NCBI GenBank assembly: GCA_001797335.1
Contig: MGPE01000001.1
Span: 62,001 to 126,000 of the forward strand
DNA from: Deltaproteobacteria bacterium GWA2_38_16
Lineage (GTDB): Bacteria > Bdellovibrionota > JACOXK01 > 2-02-FULL-40-11
DNA length: 64,000 nucleotides
Direction: 5' to 3'
Below are positions 37,477 to 43,578 of the stretch, one piece after another. Both the position numbers and the translations under genes were made by a program. The notes beneath the pieces were generated by a model that saw only the letters and a program-made list of their open reading frames with translations, did no database searches and had not been told where the DNA came from. How positions within the stretch are numbered: position 1 is the stretch's first letter; every line of letters begins with the position of its first letter.

Positions 37477-38826
37477 ATGAAAACACAATACTACACAGCT
37501 GAGTTTTTATTTTACGAGGGGAAATTCCAGAAAAATCTAGTCCTAGAAGTGTCAGAGGGTACGATCACTCAGGTAGTGCCTGTTTCTAAAGTGAAAAGTC
37601 AAAAAGTAAGGGATTTGGGTAATGTTGCCCTCCTCCCAGGTACCGTAAATACCCACAATCATTCCTTTCAGTCCCTGGTTCGAGGCTTTGGAGATGACAT
37701 GAATTTTTTTGATTGGCGAGATAAGGGTATTTATAAATATTCCCTCAATTTAAATTCTAAAGATATTTATGTAGGTGCTCTTTTTGCCTTTGGAGAAATG
37801 TTAAAACAAGGCGTTACGACCGTTTGTGATTTTTTCTATATTCAAGATGGAGGAAATGACAATGCCAGAGCTGTAATTCAGGCAGCCAAGGATGTTGGAA
37901 TTCGTTTAGTGTTAGCCAGGTGTTTTTACGATTGGGCAAAAGCCCCTAAAAAATATCAAGAAACCCCTGAGGAAGCCCGCAAGAGATATTTAGAACTGGT
38001 AAAAGAATATAAAGGAAATCCCATGGTAACGATTTGCCCTGCTCCTCATAGCCCTCATGCAGCCAGTGAGACGATGATTAAAACTGCTTTTGAAGTAGCC
38101 CAAGAAACCCACTCCTCTTTTCACATGCATGTTTCCGAAGGAAAATATGAAGTAGAGATGATTCAAAAAGAAAAAGGGCTAACCCCTCTTTTATATTTAG
38201 AAAAACTAGGCATTGTTACAGATAAAATGGTTGTTATTCATGGTGTATGGTTTACAGATAGCGAAATAGCACTTATGGCTGAGCGTGGCGTGAAGCTTTC
38301 TTATAACCCTTCAAGTAATATGTTTTTAGGAGATGGGATTACCCCTATTCAAAAGATGTTAGATCAACATATCACTATTGGTCTTGGAACCGATGGAGCG
38401 TGCAGTAATAATAAAACCTCTATTTTTGAAGAAATGCGCATGGCCGCCCTTTTACAAAAAGTATATCTATTAGACAGCTCCGCTCTTTCAGCGGAGCGGG
38501 TATTTCAAATGGGGACCCACAATGGAGGGAAAGTGTTGGGGTTACCAATTGGAAAGTTAGAAGCTGGGCACCGAGCAGATTTTGTGACACTCGATTTAAA
38601 TTGTTTAGAAATGCAGCCTCTTCAGAATTTACATAAAAATGTGGTGTATTCATTTTCCCCACGAGCGATTCAAGATGTGTATGTGCAGGGGAAAAAAGTA
38701 TTTTCTAAGGGAGAAATTCTTACTGTGCCAGAAGAGGAAATTATTCAGAGGGTGAAGAAGGTTACTCAAGGATGGCGCCCCTCCCCTTTATCCCCTCCCT
38801 CGAGGGGAGGGGTTAGGGGAGGGTGA
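37477..38826 (+). CDS. Amidohydrolase, TrzA/MtaD-type deaminase
   Basis: 449-residue TIM-barrel amidohydrolase. NTHNHSFQSLVRG carries the metal histidines, FHMHVSEG and VIHGVWFTD further ligands, and LGTDGACSNNKTSIFEEMR the catalytic aspartate. The pattern fits the S-adenosylhomocysteine/methylthioadenosine or guanine-like deaminase group better than HutF, whose HSHAFQR and SDSH motifs are absent. The exact substrate is unknown. The last codons (LSPPSRGGVRGG) are encoded by a G+C-rich palindromic repeat. A ribosome-site-like GTGGAGG lies about 16 nt before the ATG, rather far. Confidence 0.82.
   Translation: MKTQYYTAEFLFYEGKFQKNLVLEVSEGTITQVVPVSKVKSQKVRDLGNVALLPGTVNTHNHSFQSLVRGFGDDMNFFDWRDKGIYKYSLNLNSKDIYVGALFAFGEMLKQGVTTVCDFFYIQDGGNDNARAVIQAAKDVGIRLVLARCFYDWAKAPKKYQETPEEARKRYLELVKEYKGNPMVTICPAPHSPHAASETMIKTAFEVAQETHSSFHMHVSEGKYEVEMIQKEKGLTPLLYLEKLGIVTDKMVVIHGVWFTDSEIALMAERGVKLSYNPSSNMFLGDGITPIQKMLDQHITIGLGTDGACSNNKTSIFEEMRMAALLQKVYLLDSSALSAERVFQMGTHNGGKVLGLPIGKLEAGHRADFVTLDLNCLEMQPLQNLHKNVVYSFSPRAIQDVYVQGKKVFSKGEILTVPEEEIIQRVKKVTQGWRPSPLSPPSRGGVRGG
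38781..38823. repeat. G+C-rich palindromic repeat at the amidohydrolase/plsY junction
   Basis: CTCCCC...TCCCCTCCCTCGAGGGGAGG...TAGGGGAGGG forms a long hairpin centred on CTCGAG. It encodes the amidohydrolase C-terminus and its right arm AGGGGAGGG is the only ribosome-site-like sequence in front of plsY (ATG 38828). This palindrome type, translated as PPSRGGVRGG, is known in many genomes. Confidence 0.8.
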
Positions 38827-38827
38827 T

Positions 38828-39397
38828 ATGTTTGAAATATTTTTTATTATTATGGCATATTTAGTGGGAGCTATTCCCACAGGATTTTGGCTGGTAAAAT
38901 ACGTTAAAGGCATCGATGTGCGTGAAATCGGCAGTGGCAATATCGGTGCTACCAATGTCACTCGCGCTCTAGGAAAAAAATGGGGCGCCATAACCCTTCT
39001 TATTGATTTAGGAAAAAGTTTTTGTGTCATTTGGATAGGTAAAAAACTTTATTTTTCTGATCCTGTAATTGCTCTGGGCGTAGGTGCCCTTCTTTTAGGA
39101 AATGCTTTTTCGTGTTTTTTAAAAGGCCAGGGAGGAAAAGGGGTGGCCACCATGCTAGGGATTTATTTGGCCCTATCTCCTCTTGTTTTTTGTGTGGGAG
39201 CTTTGACCTATGGCCTTTTTCGAAAGTTAAGCGGAATTTCTGCGGTGGGATCTTTAGCCGCCGCTTGTGTGCTTCCTATAGCCAGCACTTTTTTCCTTCC
39301 CTCTTTTTATGTGTTTTTATCCCTAGGCATTTCTCTTTTTGTCATGATAAGACACCGTAAGAACATCGCTGAGCTGTATCAAAAATTTTGCAAATAA
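38828..39397 (+). CDS. plsY: Acyl-phosphate glycerol-3-phosphate acyltransferase PlsY
   Basis: 189-residue membrane enzyme making lysophosphatidate from acyl phosphate. Motifs: YLVGAIPTGFWLVK, IGSGNIGATNVTRALGKKWG, and LKGQGGKGVATMLG, the glycine-rich substrate loops. Several membrane helices. Starts 2 bp after the amidohydrolase stop; its ribosome site comes from the repeat at 38781-38823. Confidence 0.94.
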   Translation: MFEIFFIIMAYLVGAIPTGFWLVKYVKGIDVREIGSGNIGATNVTRALGKKWGAITLLIDLGKSFCVIWIGKKLYFSDPVIALGVGALLLGNAFSCFLKGQGGKGVATMLGIYLALSPLVFCVGALTYGLFRKLSGISAVGSLAAACVLPIASTFFLPSFYVFLSLGISLFVMIRHRKNIAELYQKFCK

Positions 39398-39416
39398 TGC
39401 AAATTTTTCATGTCAT

Positions 39417-39446
39417 TTTTCATAAAAATAACTTATTTTATGAAAA
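39417..39446. repeat. A+T inverted repeat between plsY and glnA
   Basis: TTTTCATAAAAATAA (39417-39431) and TTATTTTATGAAAA (39433-39446) pair with a one-base bulge. GCAAA motifs recur on both sides. Possible operator or weak hairpin in the glnA control region. Confidence 0.45.
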
Positions 39447-39499
39447 GTGTTGCAAAAATTTCGCAAATTTTGTAAAAATAAGTAGACTTTAATGAAAAA

Positions 39500-39527
39500 T
39501 GGATCCCCGATCAAGTCGGGGATGACA
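39500..39527. repeat. Short palindromic repeat in glnA 5' region (GATCCCCGA..TCGGGGATGACA)
   Basis: 28 bp with arms ATCCCCGA and TCGGGGAT around TCAAG. Same family as 42870-42895 and 54843-54870. Lies just before the glnA ribosome site, so a hairpin here could affect translation. Confidence 0.85.
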
Positions 39528-39542
39528 AAAAAGGAGAAAACA

Positions 39543-40928
39543 ATGCAAACAACCACACGAAATACCTCTGCGACCTCAAAAAAAACAAAATTAGGAGCAA
39601 CAGAGGGCACCAAAAAAGAACTTTTAACCTTAATGAAGGAACAAGGCGTTCGATTTTTAAGAATGCAATTTACAGACATTATGGGGGTCATTAAAAATGT
39701 CGAAATTCCCGATGTTCAGTTTGAAAAAGCCTTAAATAATGAAATTTTATTTGATGGTTCTTCTATTGATGGATTTTCTCGAATTGAAGAGTCCGATATG
39801 CTTCTTTATCCAGATCCCGCCACCTTTCGTGTTTTCCCTTGGGTGGAAAGAGGGGGAAAAATCGCTCGAATTATTTGCGATGTCTATAATCCAGATTACA
39901 CCCCTTTTGAAGGCTGCCCAAGGCTTGCACTTAAAAAAGTAGTGGAAGAAGCAAAGGGCTTAGGATTTACAATGGCAGTGGGGCCTGAAGCAGAATTTTT
40001 TCTCTTTCAAAAAAATTCCGAAGGAGAAGTCCTCACTTCTACGCACGATAAAGGCGGTTATTTTGATTTAACCCCTATTGACCGCGGAGAAGATGCTAGG
40101 CGTGATATTGTAAATTCCTTAGAAGCCATGGGGTTTGAAGTCGAAGCCGCTCACCATGAGGTAGCCCCTGGCCAACATGAGATTGATTTTAAATATGCTG
40201 ATCCCATTACGACAGCGGATAATGTTAGCACCTTTCGTTTTATCGTTCGAAAAGTAGCCAAAGATCATGGATTGCATGCGACTTTTATGCCAAAACCCGT
40301 GCATGGCATTAATGGCTCTGGAATGCATTGTCACCAATCCTTATTTAAAGACGGGAAGAATGCTTTTTATGACGCCAAGGCCCCCTATCAATTATCTAAA
40401 ACCGCTCTTTATTATATGGGAGGACTTTTAGCTCACGCCAAAGGATTTACGGCGATTACCAATCCCTTGGTCAATTCTTATAAAAGACTAGTTCCGGGCT
40501 ATGAAGCGCCTACACATATTGCATGGTCTTTACGAAATCGAAGCCCTTTGATTCGTGTTCCCGCTAAAAGAGGAGAAAGCACTCGCTGTGAGCTTCGCAT
40601 GCCAGATCCGGCGTGTAATCCCTATTTAGCATTTGCGGTTATGTTAAAATCCGGCCTCGATGGAATTAAAAAGAAATTGGATCCAGGAGCACCAGTCAAT
40701 CAGAATGTTTATAAAATGAGTAGCAGAGAAAGAGCCCGATTAAAAATTGATAGTCTCCCAGGAGATTTAAATGAAGCCATTCGAACCCTCTTAAAAGATG
40801 AAGTGGTTCAGAGTGCCCTAGGACCTCATATTTTTGATCGTTTCACCGAATCAAAAAAAGAAACGTGGCATGAATATAGTGCCGTTGTTCATTCTTGGGA
40901 AATCGACAATTATTTGACAGTCTATTAA
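39543..40928 (+). CDS. glnA: Glutamine synthetase type I
   Basis: 461-residue GSI that makes glutamine from glutamate and ammonia. FDGSSIDGFSRIEESDMLLYPDP, the metal site AVGPEAEFFLF, the ATP-binding KPVHGINGSGMHCHQS (part of a longer block) and the NRSPLIRVPAKRGESTRCELRMPDP segment are intact. I start at ATG 39543, preceded by AAAGGAGAAAACA; the open frame before it runs through a dispersed repeat. The protein resembles the shorter GSI-alpha type. No glnB or ntr genes are adjacent. Confidence 0.95.
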   Translation: MQTTTRNTSATSKKTKLGATEGTKKELLTLMKEQGVRFLRMQFTDIMGVIKNVEIPDVQFEKALNNEILFDGSSIDGFSRIEESDMLLYPDPATFRVFPWVERGGKIARIICDVYNPDYTPFEGCPRLALKKVVEEAKGLGFTMAVGPEAEFFLFQKNSEGEVLTSTHDKGGYFDLTPIDRGEDARRDIVNSLEAMGFEVEAAHHEVAPGQHEIDFKYADPITTADNVSTFRFIVRKVAKDHGLHATFMPKPVHGINGSGMHCHQSLFKDGKNAFYDAKAPYQLSKTALYYMGGLLAHAKGFTAITNPLVNSYKRLVPGYEAPTHIAWSLRNRSPLIRVPAKRGESTRCELRMPDPACNPYLAFAVMLKSGLDGIKKKLDPGAPVNQNVYKMSSRERARLKIDSLPGDLNEAIRTLLKDEVVQSALGPHIFDRFTESKKETWHEYSAVVHSWEIDNYLTVY

Positions 40929-40946
40929 GTAAAAAAGTTTTTTTTA

Positions 40947-40975
40947 TTGACATGGTTTTTTCATTTTGTCATACT
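40947..40975 (+). promoter_or_regulatory. Predicted promoter for porin gene
   Basis: Perfect TTGACA (40947-40952), 17-bp spacer, CATACT (40970-40975). About 137 bp ahead of the porin start, leaving a long 5' untranslated region. Confidence 0.55.
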
Positions 40976-41111
40976 CGCTTTCAGTATTGCAGATTGTATC
41001 TTTAATAAACGAAGTACAGATTTTGTCGAAAACGAAGTAAAAATAAGATTTCGATAAATTAACGTAATGAATGAAGGAAAAACAAACGATGAAAAAGGGA
41101 GGAATAAAGAA

Positions 41112-42857
41112 ATGAAAAAAGACATGAAGAAATTTATCTTTTTATTTGCAGCTTTCATGCTGGTCATGTGGGGAGTTAAAGCCCAGGCTGCTTTTAAATG
41201 GAACGCGGATGCTAGCCAGACATTTACGGCTAGGGCTCATTACGATTTAAGTAATGACCACAATAACCCAACCGCAACCCGAGGAGATATACTGGCTTCG
41301 GTTGGACAGGGATCTGGAGAGTGGGAACACTTTTTTTCAACCCTTTTAGGAATTAATGGGACGTGGGAATTGGTAAAAGATACGTCCTTTAATTTCCGTG
41401 TGGCATCTCAATTTGATTGGTTAGGAGCCAATACCTCAGGACCCTTACAAAGTTCTACCCCGGGGGATAGTAATGGGGCTAACAATCCTTTTGGAGGCAC
41501 CAATCCTTTTAGTTTATGGATTAACCAAATTCATTTAGATTTTATGGATTTTGCGGGATTCCCTGTTAATTTTAAATTGGGGCGGCAAAATATTTGGTTA
41601 GGAAAAGGCTTTGTCTTGGGTAATCGGCTGTTTGGAGCAGGGCCTACGATTTATGCAGGAGGAATGGCACCCACAGGATCTTTTAATCTTAGTCCTAATG
41701 GACAAGCAGGCGCTGCTAATTATGGAAATTTACCGCTAAATTCTATTGCAGGGGGATCTCTGAATGCTCCAGAAACCTCTGACTATACGGGGTTTGATGC
41801 CGCTGTAGCCAATGTGCACCTCTTAAATAATAAATTAAACTTTGATTTTGGATATGTCTTGGTGTCTAGCGCTCTAACAGAAAGTGCTGCGGGTGCTAAT
41901 AATGGTGGAGCTGGTACTACTAACAACAGGCGGGATATTGGAGCCAATGATAATGAGACGTTATGGTTTTTAAATGCAGGGTATAAAGAAAAAACATGGA
42001 ATACGGAAGCCTATGTACTCTTTAATCATGATAAAGAACCCTTGGGAAATAGGAATGTGAATACTACTGCCCATATCTCTTCAGATCAAATTATCACCTA
42101 TGGAACTAGAGGAGATTTTGATTGGGGACAAGATTTGTGGTGGTTTAAACATGTCAATACCTTTGCTGAATTTGCTCTTCAAATGGGACGCCTGGGTTCA
42201 CAAGAAACTGTTGCTCAAGTGGGTCGTAAGCGAAACGCCATGGCGTTTAACATGGGGAGTGATTTTCATTTTTCTACAAGTTATTCACCCTCTTTTGGTT
42301 TAGAAGGGGTTTATTTTAGTGGGCAAGATCCTACCAGCATTCAAAGGACAAACGCAAATGGTGCGGGGAGTGCTCCTGCGACTTTAGTTGCGCCGAATAA
42401 TCGATGGACAGCGTGGGATCCACAATTTAGAGGACGCTTCTTTACTAAAATTATGGATTTCATCGATGATGTATATCTCTCCGATACTACAAATAAAACT
42501 GGTTCTGCAACAAGTACTGACACTACGGGTCGGGTAGATGCGGGATTTACGAATAGGCTTATGATTTTGGCCAGAACTGGATTTGAGCCTATGAAGAAAA
42601 CATCATTTGGCTTAACCTATGCCTATGCTATAGCTGCCAAAGCTCCTCAAGCAGGAGCTCAGAAGGCCATGGGGCAAGAAATAGACTGGGATTTAGGGTA
42701 TCAGCTTTCTAATGTGACAAGCTGGTTTTTCGATGGTGGATTTTTCTTGCCAGGAAGTTATTATACAATGCTTTCATCCATTGCTGGTGGAAGTGATGCC
42801 AAAGGAAAATCGAATGCCATGCTCTTTAGAACTGGCTTTAAGCTAAATTTAGGATAA
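41112..42857 (+). CDS. Outer-membrane porin (alginate-export-like barrel)
   Basis: 581 residues from ATG 41112, chosen because AGGGAGGA lies 8 nt upstream and a signal peptide follows (MKKFIFLFAAFMLVMWGVKA, cut near AQAA). The body is rich in Gly, Asn and aromatic residues in alternating strands. NFKLGRQNIWLGKGFVLGNR and GFDAAVANVHLLNNKLNFDFGYV resemble AlgE/OprD-like wide porins. It ends in a barrel strand (LFRTGFKLNLG). Substrate unknown. Divergent in sequence from the second porin at 51960 but similar in plan. Confidence 0.8.
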   Translation: MKKDMKKFIFLFAAFMLVMWGVKAQAAFKWNADASQTFTARAHYDLSNDHNNPTATRGDILASVGQGSGEWEHFFSTLLGINGTWELVKDTSFNFRVASQFDWLGANTSGPLQSSTPGDSNGANNPFGGTNPFSLWINQIHLDFMDFAGFPVNFKLGRQNIWLGKGFVLGNRLFGAGPTIYAGGMAPTGSFNLSPNGQAGAANYGNLPLNSIAGGSLNAPETSDYTGFDAAVANVHLLNNKLNFDFGYVLVSSALTESAAGANNGGAGTTNNRRDIGANDNETLWFLNAGYKEKTWNTEAYVLFNHDKEPLGNRNVNTTAHISSDQIITYGTRGDFDWGQDLWWFKHVNTFAEFALQMGRLGSQETVAQVGRKRNAMAFNMGSDFHFSTSYSPSFGLEGVYFSGQDPTSIQRTNANGAGSAPATLVAPNNRWTAWDPQFRGRFFTKIMDFIDDVYLSDTTNKTGSATSTDTTGRVDAGFTNRLMILARTGFEPMKKTSFGLTYAYAIAAKAPQAGAQKAMGQEIDWDLGYQLSNVTSWFFDGGFFLPGSYYTMLSSIAGGSDAKGKSNAMLFRTGFKLNLG

Positions 42858-42869
42858 TTTAAAATAGGA

Positions 42870-42895
42870 GATCCCGGATCAAGTCCGGGATGACA
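42870..42895. repeat. Short palindromic repeat after the porin gene (GATCCCGGA..TCCGGGATGACA)
   Basis: 26 bp, arms GATCCCGGA and TCCGGGAT around TCAAG. It lies between the porin stop and the terminator at 42904. Confidence 0.85.
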
Positions 42896-42903
42896 GATGT
42901 GAA

Positions 42904-42938
42904 AAGGGCTAGCTCATAACTGAGTTAGCCCTTTTTTT
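42904..42938 (+). terminator. Rho-independent terminator after the porin gene
   Basis: GGGCTAGCTCA and TGAGTTAGCCC arms (one G-T pair), four-base loop, then TTTTTTT. Separates the porin from lspA. Confidence 0.92.
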
Positions 42939-42947
42939 ATTATTTAG

Positions 42948-42977
42948 TTGATATTGTTGGATTTTTTCTTCTATACT
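42948..42977 (+). promoter_or_regulatory. Predicted lspA promoter
   Basis: TTGATA (42948-42953), 18-bp spacer, TATACT (42972-42977). The proposed GTG start of lspA lies 6 nt after the -10, suggesting a leaderless transcript. Confidence 0.5.
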
Positions 42978-42983
42978 GGAAGA

Positions 42984-43469
42984 GTGAAAAGTAAATATAT
43001 TATATTGGTTTGTCTAGCAGGCCTGGTGATTGCGCTCGATCAAATATCTAAGCTTTATATTGAGCATCATTTTAATCTGCATGAATCTATTACGGTAATT
43101 CCTAATTTCTTTAATTTGACCTATATCAGAAACACAGGAGCGGCTTTTGGGCTTTTATCCAGGGCTCCAGAGAGCTTTCGAATTCCTTTTTTTATTATTA
43201 TTCCTTTGATAGCCTTAACTATTATTGTTTTAATCTTTAAAAAAACCAAAGAAACGCAAGTCTTGATGATTTCTTCTTTATCGTTGATTTTAGGAGGAGC
43301 GATTGGGAATTTTATAGATCGTGTGCGGTTTAACTATGTCATTGATTTTTTAGATTTCCACTGGTTTAACTATCACTGGCCTGCATTTAATGTGGCAGAT
43401 ATGACCATTGTAGTGGGTGTTATCCTTCTTATCTTCTATACTTTAGAGCATGATAGAAAATCTACTTAA
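42984..43469 (+). CDS. lspA: Lipoprotein signal peptidase II
   Basis: 162-residue inner-membrane aspartic protease that removes lipoprotein signal peptides. Blocks: LVIALDQISKLYIE, YIRNTGAAFGLL, GGAIGNFIDRVRFNYVIDFLDFHW with one catalytic Asp, and FNVADMTI with the other. Start: GTG at 42984 gives KSKYIILVCLAG, a normal LspA N-terminus and length. The frame is open to a TTG at 42948, but that overlaps the predicted -35. No ribosome site at a usual distance was seen. Confidence 0.92.
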   Translation: MKSKYIILVCLAGLVIALDQISKLYIEHHFNLHESITVIPNFFNLTYIRNTGAAFGLLSRAPESFRIPFFIIIPLIALTIIVLIFKKTKETQVLMISSLSLILGGAIGNFIDRVRFNYVIDFLDFHWFNYHWPAFNVADMTIVVGVILLIFYTLEHDRKST

Positions 43470-43475
43470 TTAAGC

Positions 43476-43561
43476 GGGTGGCGCCAAAGGAGAGGCTCCA
43501 TCGACGCGCCCGGAACGAAGTGAGGACGAACGATGGAGAGCGTCCTTTGGTGACAGGACCC
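43476..43561. repeat. Family 2 palindromic element, copy 1 (between lspA and ileS)
   Basis: 86 bp from GGGTGGCGCC to GACAGGACCC. Stem arms CCAAAGGA / TCCTTTGG and GCTCCATCG / CGATGGAG; conserved middle CGGAACGAAGTGAGGAC. It occupies nearly the whole gap between the two convergent genes and may act as a bidirectional terminator. Confidence 0.9.
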
Positions 43562-43578
43562 GGAAGATTAGGTAGAAG

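Noticed and set aside
37477-38826. HutF (formiminoglutamate deiminase) for the amidohydrolase
   Set aside because: The HutF HSHAFQR and SDSH-type motifs are absent; the GTDGACSNN block fits TrzA/MtaD-type deaminases.
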